Below the pieces are notes generated by a model. It saw nothing but the letters and a program-made list of their open reading frames with translations, made no database searches and was not told where the DNA came from. A DNA stretch of 6,445 bases from Candidatus Cloacimonadota bacterium (lineage in GTDB: Bacteria; Cloacimonadota; Cloacimonadia; Cloacimonadales; TCS61): assembly GCA_030638385.1 (NCBI GenBank), contig DAOWES010000281.1:1-6445 (forward strand), in the 5' to 3' direction. The translations under genes and the position numbers were made by a program. Each line of letters opens with the position of its first letter. The stretch's first letter is position 1. Shown in pieces: positions 1-6,445 of this stretch.

Positions 1-1145
1 ATGTGCAGGAAGCCGGAATCCCAATTCTTACGGAGCATACTTGCATCGACCTGATTACTAATAGTCACCATTCGCAAGATCATCAGGAACTATATTTACC
101 GGAAGAGGTGATGGGTGTTTATGTTTTGGATAATATTTCGGGAGAGATAAAAACAATTTTAGGAAGTCGTGTTATTTTGGCTTCAGGCGGATTAGGGAAT
201 TTGTATCAGCACACAACAAATCCCAAACCTGCTACCGGTGATGGAGTGAGTATGGCTTATCGAGCCGGAGCGGACATCATCAATGCCGAATTTATTCAAT
301 TCCATCCAACCAGTCTTTTTCATAAAGATATTAAACGCTTTCTCATTTCGGAAGCTCTACGTGGAGAAGGTGTAAAATTGACCGACCATGAGGGGCATCA
401 ATTTATGCAAGATTACTCTGATGATGCTGATCTTGCTCCTCGAGATGTAGTTACGCGGGCTATCTATGACGAAATGGCTAAATCCGGAAAGCAATATATG
501 CTTTTAGATTTAGCGTCATACTACACAGGACAAGAGCCAATTAAAGAAAGATTTTCCAAAATATATCAAACTTGCTTGAAAGGTGGGATTGACATTACCA
601 AAGAAGCCATACCAATTGTTCCGGCAGCTCACTATTTTTGTGGTGGTGTGAAGGTAGATTTGGCAGGAAGAAGTACTTTGAAAAATCTCTATGCTATAGG
701 TGAGACAAGCTGTACCGGTTTGCATGGCGCAAATCGCTTGGCTTCTTCATCATTACTAGAAGGCTTGCTTTGGGCCAAAAAAGCAACTGATGATATCTTG
801 GAAAATTTTGAACCAATTCCTGAAAAAAGATTGAGCAATATTCCAAACTGGCAACTTCCGGCTTATCGAGAAGAATTTGATAGCTTACTTTTACAGCAAG
901 ATTGGAAGGCTATTCAGTTAACAATGTGGAATTATGCCGGTATTATCAGAACGAACAAAGGGTTGGAACGAGCTAAATCCGATTTAAACTATTATTCACA
1001 TAGAATATTGAAATTTTATAAACAAGCAAAACTTACTAAACAAATTATCGAGTTACGAAATGGAATCGTAAGTGCCTCGATAATTGTAAATGCAGCCTTA
1101 CACAATCGAGAATCTCGTGGCTGCCATTTTATCAAAAATGTTTAA
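1..1145 (+). CDS. nadB: L-aspartate oxidase NadB, C-terminal part (5' truncated by window edge)
   Basis: NadB is a cytoplasmic FAD enzyme that oxidises L-aspartate to iminoaspartate, which NadA then converts to quinolinate in de novo NAD synthesis. In anaerobes fumarate can replace oxygen as the electron acceptor. The frame is open to the first base, so the GTG at 3-5 is an internal valine, not a start; roughly the first 140 residues are missing. Counting from that valine, the remains of the FAD and fumarate-reductase-like domain show a VILASGGLGNLYQHTTNP stretch, FHPT (H101), SEALRGEG (115-122), APRD (R147), PAAHYFCGG (H210) and LHGANRLASSSLLEG (R245). By motif these match E. coli H244, R290, H351 and R386, so the active site looks complete. 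The C-terminal helical domain (from about 280) has MWNYAGIIRT and ends just after the conserved ESRG-HF block, slightly shorter than E. coli NadB. It lies 21 bases upstream of dnaE on the same strand. Identification is very secure. Confidence 0.95.
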   Translation, partial: VQEAGIPILTEHTCIDLITNSHHSQDHQELYLPEEVMGVYVLDNISGEIKTILGSRVILASGGLGNLYQHTTNPKPATGDGVSMAYRAGADIINAEFIQFHPTSLFHKDIKRFLISEALRGEGVKLTDHEGHQFMQDYSDDADLAPRDVVTRAIYDEMAKSGKQYMLLDLASYYTGQEPIKERFSKIYQTCLKGGIDITKEAIPIVPAAHYFCGGVKVDLAGRSTLKNLYAIGETSCTGLHGANRLASSSLLEGLLWAKKATDDILENFEPIPEKRLSNIPNWQLPAYREEFDSLLLQQDWKAIQLTMWNYAGIIRTNKGLERAKSDLNYYSHRILKFYKQAKLTKQIIELRNGIVSASIIVNAALHNRESRGCHFIKNV

Positions 1146-1154
1146 CAATAAATT

Positions 1155-1160
1155 AGAGGG
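1155..1160 (+). promoter_or_regulatory. Shine-Dalgarno sequence of dnaE
   Basis: AGAGGG lies six bases upstream of the ATG at 1167, inside the short nadB-dnaE gap. It supports this start, which also matches where DnaE proteins normally begin (MAFVHLHNHT). No promoter-like sequence is obvious in the 21-base gap, so dnaE is probably transcribed from upstream, together with nadB. Confidence 0.7.
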
Positions 1161-1166
1161 CTAGAT

Positions 1167-2012
1167 ATGGCATTCGTTCATTTACATAATCACACTCAAT
1201 ATAGTATGCTTGATGGAGCTTGTCGGGTAGATAAGATGCTTGAGCTCGCCAAAAGATACAATATGCCGGCTGTAGCCATGACCGATCATGGTAATATGTT
1301 CGGGACTATTGATTTTTATAATAAAGCAAAAAAGTTGGGAATCAAACCAATTATCGGTATCGAAACTTATGTTGTTAATACAGATTTGGATGATCCTGAT
1401 TCCAAAAAAGATAAACGACATCATTTGGTCTTATTGGCAAAAGATATTACCGGTTATCGAAATTTGATGAAATTATCTTCCAAAGCATATATGGAAGGAT
1501 TTTATTACAAACCCAGAATTAGTAAGAAACTTTTGGCGCAATATTCAGAAGGAATTCTCTGCTCATCGGCATGTTTGCAAGGCGAAATTCCTTATCTGCT
1601 TCTAAATAATCGCAAAGAGGAAGCACTCGAAGCGCTAAATTGGTATAAGAATCTTTTCCCTGACGATTTCTATATCGAACTTCAAGATCATGGTTTGGAA
1701 GATGAAAAAGCCGTAGCACCGCTACTTATCCAACTGGCAGAAGAAACTTCCACCCCGATGATTGTTACGAATGATTGTCATTATCTCAATCGTTCCGATT
1801 CAGAAGCTCATGACGTGCTTTTGTGTATCCAAACAGGGAAATCTTTAAATGATCAAAATCGGATGCGTTATAGTACTGAAGAACTCTATTTTAAAGATGA
1901 AGCAAAGATGCGAGAACTATTTCCTCAATTGTCGGAAGCTTATGATAATACGATAAAAATTGCTGATAAGATAAATTTGGAATTGGAATATAACGATTTT
2001 ATTTTCCCGTAA
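1167..2012 (+). CDS. dnaE: DNA polymerase III alpha subunit, N-terminal PHP domain (dnaE 5' part, ends at in-frame TAA)
   Basis: This 281-residue open frame is the PHP domain of the replicative DNA polymerase. It starts with MAFVHLHNHTQYSMLDG and carries TDHGNMFG (39-46), GIKPIIGIE (58-66), an HH pair at 85-86, SSACLQGE (133-140), YIELQDHG (169-176) and TNDCHYL (201-207). Placed by motif against other DnaE proteins, the full PHP metal-ligand set appears present: H7, H9, D16, H41, E66, H85 or H86, C136, D203 and H205. In Thermus and mycobacterial DnaE, such intact PHP domains carry 3'-5' proofreading activity; E. coli alpha has lost several ligands. Proofreading here is therefore an inference. 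The frame stops after DFIFP at a TAA, and the DnaE sequence resumes in the same frame directly afterwards, so this is most likely the front part of one gene (1167-4616, about 1149 codons) rather than an independent protein. Confidence 0.93.
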   Translation: MAFVHLHNHTQYSMLDGACRVDKMLELAKRYNMPAVAMTDHGNMFGTIDFYNKAKKLGIKPIIGIETYVVNTDLDDPDSKKDKRHHLVLLAKDITGYRNLMKLSSKAYMEGFYYKPRISKKLLAQYSEGILCSSACLQGEIPYLLLNNRKEEALEALNWYKNLFPDDFYIELQDHGLEDEKAVAPLLIQLAEETSTPMIVTNDCHYLNRSDSEAHDVLLCIQTGKSLNDQNRMRYSTEELYFKDEAKMRELFPQLSEAYDNTIKIADKINLELEYNDFIFP

Positions 2013-2039
2013 TTTGAGATACCTGAAAAGTACGCTGAT
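2010..2039 (+). other. In-frame ochre stop interrupting dnaE, plus nine untranslated but conserved DnaE codons
   Basis: The TAA at 2010-2012 occupies what would be codon 282 of a continuous DnaE. The next nine codons read FEIPEKYAD and lead in frame to the ATG at 2040. A P-x-F-x-x-P pattern is usual at this point in DnaE proteins (E. coli has LPQFP), so the stop replaces one residue, and a single-base change from AAA, CAA or GAA would account for it. There is no insertion, deletion or frame change. Before the ATG at 2040 the best Shine-Dalgarno candidate is GAAAAG (2025-2030), much poorer than those of dnaE and the GWxTD gene, so efficient independent initiation is doubtful. TAA also ends nadB, the GWxTD gene and the yraN-like gene, which argues against TAA reassignment. 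Confidence 0.9.
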
Positions 2040-4616
2040 ATGGGCGATTATATGCGAGATCTTTGCTATGATGCGATTGATGATAGATATGAAACTGGTA
2101 TTACCGATGAGATAAAAGAGCGTTTGGAATTTGAGCTCGATGTGATTCATAAAATGGGTTACGATGGTTACTTTCTCATTGTGAAAGATTTTATCGATGC
2201 TGCTCGTGCAGAAGCAATTCCGGTAGGACCCGGTCGTGGTTCTGCTGCCGGTAGTATTGTCTCCTATTTGTTGGATATTACACGGTTAGATCCGCTGAAA
2301 TATGGACTTTTGTTTGAAAGATTTTTGGATGTGGAACGTGTGGGAATGCCCGATATCGATATCGATATTTGTTCAGCCGGACGTAGCCGAGTTATCGAAT
2401 ACGTGGTGGAAAAATATGGCCGAAATAGTGTAAGTCAGATTGTTACATTTGGAACTTTGGGCGCGAAATCTGTGATCAAAGATGTGGCACGAGTTATGGA
2501 AGTACCTGCGGCAGAAGCAAATAAGATCACAAAAATGATGCCTTCTACTCCCAAGCTGTCTTTGCAGAAAGCGTTAGACGAATCTCCCGAATTTTATAAT
2601 CACATGAATAGTAATGAGCTGAATAAAACCATTCTGAAATATTGTTTTGTGTTGGAAGGTTTAATCAGACAAACCGGAATTCATGCTGCCGGAGTGGTGA
2701 TTGGCCCCGGCGACTTGAGTGATTATGCGCCGTTGTCAGTAAACAAACAGAAAGGCGGTGATTCGGTTGTAGTTGTTCAGTATGAAGGTAAATGGCTGGA
2801 TGATCTGAAGATGTTGAAGATGGACTTTTTGGGTTTGAAGACTCTCACCATAATCGATCGAGCTGTAAAATTAGTTAAGGAATCTCAGAATATTGAGATC
2901 GATATAGATAATATCCACTTGGATGATAAACCGGCGTATGATCTGCTTTCAAAGGGGAAAACCGATGGTATATTCCAATTTGAATCTGGCGGGATGAAGA
3001 AATATTTGAGCGAATTGAAGCCGAATGTTTTTGAGGATTTGATCGCAATGGTTGCGCTTTATCGACCTGGTCCAATGCAATTTATCCAAACTTTCATTAA
3101 TAGAAAGCATGGAGTTGAGCCGGTTGAATATGATCACCCCTTAACAGAAGAGACGTTACGTGAAACTTATGGAGTAACAGTTTACCAGGAACAGGTGATG
3201 CTTATTTCCAAGCGGATGGCAGGATTCTCCAGTGCAGAAGCCGGGACTCTGCGTAAAGCTATTGGAAAGAAAAAGCTCGATCTGATGGCGAAGATGGAAG
3301 TTAAATTCAAAGATGGGGCTGTGGCAAATGGTGTATCCAAAGAAATTGCCGATAAAATTTGGTCAGATTGGCAGGAGTTTGCGAACTATGCATTCAATAA
3401 AAGTCATGCTGCCTGTTATGCGTACATCGCTTATCAAACGGCATTTCTAAAAGCAAATTACCCTGTAGAATTTATGGCGGCGTTGTTATCTTTGGAGGAA
3501 AATCCAAGTAAAATCCCCTATTTTATTAGTGAATGTAAAAATATGAATATCGAGGTAGTACCTCCGATGCTAAACGAAAGTAACACTGATTTTATGGTTC
3601 ATGGTAATAAAATAGAATTTGGTTTACGAGCGATTAAAAACGTCGGAGCTGCGGCTATAAGATCGATAATAGATGAAAGAGATAAAGGTGGAAAATTTCA
3701 GAACCTATTCGAGTTTGCTTCTCGTGTAGAGTTGATGAGTGTGAATAAGACCATTCTGGAAAGTTTGATTTGTGCAGGAGCGATGGATAATTTAGATGGG
3801 AATCGAGCCCAAAAATATAACTCTATCGAAAATGCCTTGGAATATGCTTCAGCTGTGCAGACGGAAAAGAAACGAGGTCAAATTACCTTCTTTGAAGCAT
3901 TTCAGGAAGATGATACGGAAAATGATTACCTCCCTGAACTTCCTGAAATAAAAGAGTGGTTAGCAAATGAATTTTGGGAAAAAGAGAAAGAAGTGCTAGG
4001 CTTTAGTTTTTCTCCAAACCCACTTAAGCAACATGAGAAAATGCTTGATTTGCTTACCAATGTAACTACTGAAAAAGCAGAGTATGAACCAGAAAAAATC
4101 CCCTCTTTTATCTATATTGCCGGAATTGTGGCTGAAGTAATTAGAAAAAGGGACAGGCGAGGAAATGCTTTTGCTATAGTAATTATGGAAGATCTCTATG
4201 GAAAATTTGAAGTATTGCTTTTCCGAGATGATTTTGACCAATATATTGCAATGATGGAAGAGGGAGCGCAACTGTATGTGACTGGTAAGAAAAGTACATA
4301 TAGCAATGGGACAGAGAATGTAATTCGAATTATTCCTACAATGATTATGAATTTTTCTAATATGAAAAATAAACTGAGTGGAGAAGTGTATATAAGAATT
4401 AAGGAAAAGGACGCAACGGCGGCTTTAGCAAAAGAAATTAAACTAATTACTCAGGCGAATCCCGGTAAATTTGGATTTCATATTACTGTGGAAACAGATA
4501 AGTTTAAAGCACTAACTCTAATAGCTAGAAGATATAAGATTTTCCCGGATGCGGCATTATTGAATTTACTGGAAGGAAAGCTGCTAATTAGCCCCAAAGT
4601 AGTATATGGATATTAG
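2040..4616 (+). CDS. dnaE: DNA polymerase III alpha subunit, catalytic and C-terminal part (dnaE 3' part)
   Basis: This part carries the C-family polymerase that extends chromosomal DNA. Counting from the ATG at 2040 (add 291 for full-length numbers): the palm has PVGPGRGSAAGS (61-72), MPDIDIDI (103-110, catalytic D105 and D107) and LKMDFLGLKTLT (259-270, D262). These map to about 396, 398 and 553, close to E. coli D401, D403 and D555. The fingers include FQFESGGMK, MVALYRPGPMQ (337-347), TVYQEQVM (380-387) and NYAFNKSHAACYAYIAYQT (449-467). A helix-hairpin-helix-like region follows (about 527-590). GQITFF (613-618) matches the internal beta-clamp-binding motif. An OB fold (about 690-751) and a C-terminal domain complete the protein. 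The reconstructed length of about 1149 residues is normal for DnaE. The ATG at 2040 is only the first methionine after the stop; real translation probably begins at 1167 if the stop is an error. It ends with TAG, 18 bases before the next gene. Confidence 0.94.
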   Translation: MGDYMRDLCYDAIDDRYETGITDEIKERLEFELDVIHKMGYDGYFLIVKDFIDAARAEAIPVGPGRGSAAGSIVSYLLDITRLDPLKYGLLFERFLDVERVGMPDIDIDICSAGRSRVIEYVVEKYGRNSVSQIVTFGTLGAKSVIKDVARVMEVPAAEANKITKMMPSTPKLSLQKALDESPEFYNHMNSNELNKTILKYCFVLEGLIRQTGIHAAGVVIGPGDLSDYAPLSVNKQKGGDSVVVVQYEGKWLDDLKMLKMDFLGLKTLTIIDRAVKLVKESQNIEIDIDNIHLDDKPAYDLLSKGKTDGIFQFESGGMKKYLSELKPNVFEDLIAMVALYRPGPMQFIQTFINRKHGVEPVEYDHPLTEETLRETYGVTVYQEQVMLISKRMAGFSSAEAGTLRKAIGKKKLDLMAKMEVKFKDGAVANGVSKEIADKIWSDWQEFANYAFNKSHAACYAYIAYQTAFLKANYPVEFMAALLSLEENPSKIPYFISECKNMNIEVVPPMLNESNTDFMVHGNKIEFGLRAIKNVGAAAIRSIIDERDKGGKFQNLFEFASRVELMSVNKTILESLICAGAMDNLDGNRAQKYNSIENALEYASAVQTEKKRGQITFFEAFQEDDTENDYLPELPEIKEWLANEFWEKEKEVLGFSFSPNPLKQHEKMLDLLTNVTTEKAEYEPEKIPSFIYIAGIVAEVIRKRDRRGNAFAIVIMEDLYGKFEVLLFRDDFDQYIAMMEEGAQLYVTGKKSTYSNGTENVIRIIPTMIMNFSNMKNKLSGEVYIRIKEKDATAALAKEIKLITQANPGKFGFHITVETDKFKALTLIARRYKIFPDAALLNLLEGKLLISPKVVYGY

Positions 4617-4625
4617 CCGGATTTT

Positions 4626-4630
4626 GGAGG
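4626..4630 (+). promoter_or_regulatory. Shine-Dalgarno sequence of the GWxTD-protein gene
   Basis: A perfect GGAGG sits four bases before the ATG at 4635, in the 18-base gap after the dnaE TAG. It fixes the start, which also gives a good signal peptide. The short gap suggests co-transcription with dnaE. Confidence 0.75.
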
Positions 4631-4634
4631 AACT

Positions 4635-5960
4635 ATGAAAAAGATATTTGTACTATTAATTATGTTGTTTTTAACCACAATGGCTATGGCTGATTTGGCT
4701 GTGGCGGTGGATCAGAATAGATTTTTAGATGAAAAAGGTAACACAAAGTTGGAACTATTATATCAAGTTCCTTATAACGAATTAATTTTTTTGCGCGATG
4801 AATTTGGATTTACTGCTGAATTGAAAGTCGTTTTATCTTTGGAAAAAGATGGAAAGGAAGTATATAGATATCCCTTTTCAAATAAAATTGTGGTAAGGGA
4901 ATTTGATAAAACTAATTTGAAAATTAATTTCAAAGATAAAATTTCTTTAACTTTGTCTAAATCCGGTTTTGTAATCAAACTTAGCTTTGAGGATCCCAAT
5001 AAAATGGAATCAATCAAATGGGAATCTGAGTTTTTTGTTCTTCCGGAAAATATTATGATTAGTGATTTGGAATTTAATGAAAAAGTAATCCAAGATACAA
5101 CCTTATTTATGGCAAATTTACATCGCAATGGAATGTTGTTTGATGCAACGGCAAATCATGTTCTTCAAAAAGAAAACGAACAATTCGTGTTATATTATGA
5201 ATTGCAAAATTTTGGTGTTGATCAAGATGAGAAATGTAAATTAACAGAAACTCTTTCGATAATAAGAAATGAGGAAGTTGTGCTTTCTAGTTCAAATTCA
5301 ATCGAAAAAAAAGCAACGACTCTTCTCAGGCTGAAAAATGTGAATATAACTGAATTAGACCCTGGCTATTATTCAGTTATATTAAAGGTTGATGATGAGA
5401 TAAATCAGCATAGTTCAGAGGTGAAAGATTATTTTGTTTTGAAAGAAAACAAAACAAATAAATTAAGGTTATTTACTTCAATTGATGATGAATACTCATT
5501 GATTCGATATTTTTCCGCTTCTGGCCAAAGTGTTTGGAAAAACTTAAGCCCAAAAGGTAAAGAGAATTTTATCTCAAGATTTTGGCATTCAAATGATCCA
5601 ACCCCGGGAACAGAGAGGAATGAATTTTTCGAAGTAGTTCAAAAGAGAGTGAAAATTGCGAACCAAAGATATAAGTCTTTTTGCGATGGCTGGGATACCG
5701 ATATGGGAAGAATCTATATTAGGCATGGTCAACCGGATGAGATAGTTAAGGCAAGCACAGGATTAGTTACGAAATATGCAGAAAAAGATTATCAGATTTG
5801 GAAATATAGAACAAGTAAACAATTAACCTATATTTTCATTGACATTCAGAATAACAATAAATTTAAAATGATTTACAGTTCAAATGACTTAAAAGAGTCT
5901 AGCTATACGAATTGGAAAGAGTTTCTCGGTATCGATTTTGATGAGAATGTATTGGAATAA
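4635..5960 (+). CDS. Exported GWxTD-domain protein of unknown function
   Basis: This 441-residue protein begins with a Sec signal peptide: MKK, a hydrophobic stretch at 4-16, and a probable signal peptidase I site after AMA (17-19, before D20). There is no lipobox cysteine at the cleavage point and no further membrane segment, so it is probably periplasmic or secreted. Residues 20-270 look like beta-rich sandwich domains with alternating hydrophobic strands. The C-terminal region is the recognisable part: RFWHSNDPTPGTERNEFFEVVQKRV (315-339) followed by the signature GWDTDMGRIYIRHGQPDEI (352-370) and YQIWKY (386-391). This combination defines the GWxTD domain, which I know from Bacteroidota, Cloacimonadota and related groups; its biochemical role is not established. 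The gene looks more AT-rich than dnaE. It follows dnaE closely, which implies shared transcription rather than a known functional link. Confidence 0.85.
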   Translation: MKKIFVLLIMLFLTTMAMADLAVAVDQNRFLDEKGNTKLELLYQVPYNELIFLRDEFGFTAELKVVLSLEKDGKEVYRYPFSNKIVVREFDKTNLKINFKDKISLTLSKSGFVIKLSFEDPNKMESIKWESEFFVLPENIMISDLEFNEKVIQDTTLFMANLHRNGMLFDATANHVLQKENEQFVLYYELQNFGVDQDEKCKLTETLSIIRNEEVVLSSSNSIEKKATTLLRLKNVNITELDPGYYSVILKVDDEINQHSSEVKDYFVLKENKTNKLRLFTSIDDEYSLIRYFSASGQSVWKNLSPKGKENFISRFWHSNDPTPGTERNEFFEVVQKRVKIANQRYKSFCDGWDTDMGRIYIRHGQPDEIVKASTGLVTKYAEKDYQIWKYRTSKQLTYIFIDIQNNNKFKMIYSSNDLKESSYTNWKEFLGIDFDENVLE

Positions 5961-5966
5961 TACACT

Positions 5967-5986
5967 CGTTATACGATTATGTAATG
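5967..5986 (+). terminator. Weak hairpin just after the GWxTD gene, possible terminator
   Basis: A seven-pair stem with two G-T wobbles (CGTTATA with TGTAATG, loop CGATTA) begins six bases after the TAA. A T-rich but interrupted stretch follows. Its position suits a terminator for the nadB-dnaE-GWxTD transcript, but the stem is AT-rich and there is no clean U-tract, so support is slight. Confidence 0.22.
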
Positions 5987-6067
5987 TTGTAGTTATTTGA
6001 GTTTAATTTTGATCTTGTGAACTATATTTATAAAGTAAGGGTTTCGATAACTACTATTGATTCCTGA

Positions 6068-6117
6068 AAATGTGATTTGATAAACTGGCATGGAAAATGC
6101 AAAATCATATCACGTTT
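6068..6117. terminator. Long imperfect inverted repeat between convergent genes, candidate bidirectional terminator
   Basis: The arms at 6068-6081 and 6104-6117 (AAATGTGATTTGAT and ATCATATCACGTTT) pair over 14 positions, with one T-T mismatch and one T-G wobble on the plus strand. Inside them is a second small hairpin, GCAT-GGAAA-ATGC (6088-6100). The structure starts four bases past the stop codon of the minus-strand yraN-like gene and lies about 107 bases past the GWxTD stop, where a terminator serving both converging transcripts is expected. The stem is AT-rich and its flanking T-tracts are short (TTTT on the minus side, GTTTATTGTT on the plus side), so termination is an inference. Confidence 0.45.
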
Positions 6118-6121
6118 ATTG

Positions 6122-6445
6122 TTAGATAGCAGAAAATGCATTTTTTAAGTGTTTTATCTTTCTCTCTTTGGTATTTTCAGCATTTATGATGATGATTACA
6201 TCAAAGCGAGTAAACCAATCTTCATATTGTTGGTGAGATGCCAGAAATGTTGCTGCTGTCTTAAAAAGTTTTTTCTGTTTCGATCTTGATATGCTGGATA
6301 GTGCTGTTTCAATATTTGATGCTCTTGTTTTTACTTCCACAAAAACAAGTTCATCTTCATCAATGGCAATAATATCTATCTCACCATAGCAGGAGTGAAA
6401 ATTACGGGAAATCACTTGGAACTTCTTATTTTTCAGGAAGTTAAC
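6122..6445 (-). CDS. yraN: YraN/UPF0102 family nuclease-like protein (5' end beyond window)
   Basis: Read on the minus strand, 107 codons are visible and the frame is still open at the window edge (first residues VNFLKNKKFQ). The GTG at 6415-6413 is therefore not the start; the family is usually about 115-130 residues, so perhaps 10-20 are missing. The order of motifs is typical of YraN: VISRNFHSCYGEIDIIA, then LVFVEVKTR, SRSKQKKLFKTAATFLASH, RFDVIII and a final HLKNAFSAI. The E and D of GEID and the E and K of VEVK form a PD-(D/E)XK-type nuclease core, so this is a predicted cytoplasmic DNA endonuclease-fold protein. Its physiological role is poorly defined; in many genomes it neighbours rnhB, which cannot be checked here. 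It converges with the GWxTD gene across a 161-base gap. Confidence 0.9.
   Translation of the reverse strand, partial: VNFLKNKKFQVISRNFHSCYGEIDIIAIDEDELVFVEVKTRASNIETALSSISRSKQKKLFKTAATFLASHQQYEDWFTRFDVIIIINAENTKERKIKHLKNAFSAI

Noticed and set aside
3..5. GTG at the left edge as the start codon of nadB.
   Set aside because: The frame is open to the window edge and the FAD-binding N-terminal region of NadB is missing, so the gene begins upstream of the window.
2010..2012. Reassignment of TAA as a sense codon, or an alternative genetic code.
   Set aside because: TAA ends nadB, the GWxTD gene and the yraN-like gene at the expected C-termini, and no other in-frame TAA interrupts a gene here.
1950..2060. 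Split-intein, intron or insertion-element explanation for the dnaE break.
   Set aside because: There is no inserted sequence: DnaE homology continues in the same frame on either side of a single stop codon.
2352..2369. Three tandem hexamers GATATC, GATATC, GATATT, resembling a short direct repeat.
   Set aside because: They are in frame and encode the alternating Asp-Ile of the catalytic PDIDIDI motif of DnaE, so coding constraint explains them.
4772..5128. A 118-codon minus-strand open frame inside the GWxTD gene, and similar antisense frames within nadB and dnaE.
   Set aside because: They lie opposite well-supported genes, show no recognisable motifs and arise from the AT-rich composition of the sense strand.
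6413..6415. GTG as the start codon of the minus-strand yraN-like gene.
   Set aside because: The preceding ten in-frame codons (VNFLKNKKFQ) continue the expected YraN N-terminal pattern, so the gene extends past the right edge.

Overview
The window looks like a piece of chromosome from an AT-rich bacterium. Core genes are tightly packed, and I see no sign of mobile DNA, CRISPR or a large accessory cassette. A GWxTD-domain exported protein, a family I know mainly from the FCB group (Bacteroidota, Cloacimonadota and relatives), points to that part of the tree. A Cloacimonadota-like or other anaerobic FCB lineage would fit, but this is inference from one protein family and general composition.

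Layout: three plus-strand genes run in close succession. They are the 3' two-thirds of nadB (L-aspartate oxidase, 1-1145, entering from the left edge), dnaE (DNA polymerase III alpha, 1167-4616) and an exported GWxTD-domain protein (4635-5960). The gaps are 21 and 18 bases, and good Shine-Dalgarno sequences precede dnaE and the GWxTD gene, so the three could be one transcript. A 161-base AT-rich intergenic region with hairpins follows. A minus-strand gene then converges on it: a YraN/UPF0102 nuclease-fold protein (6122-6445) that runs off the right edge.

The most notable feature is that dnaE is interrupted by one in-frame ochre codon (TAA, 2010-2012). The reading frame is the same before and after it, and nine codons of recognisable DnaE sequence lie between the stop and the next ATG. 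The stop falls almost exactly at the boundary between the PHP domain and the polymerase palm. All key residues are intact on both sides: the PHP metal ligands, the three catalytic aspartates and a beta-clamp-binding motif. The simplest explanations are a sequencing or assembly error or a single nonsense substitution. A physically split replicase or read-through is possible but less supported, because the downstream ATG lacks a strong ribosome binding site and TAA terminates other genes here.

Functionally these are housekeeping genes: NAD biosynthesis, chromosome replication, an envelope or secreted protein of unknown role, and a presumed DNA-processing nuclease. I found no convincing new multi-gene system in this window.
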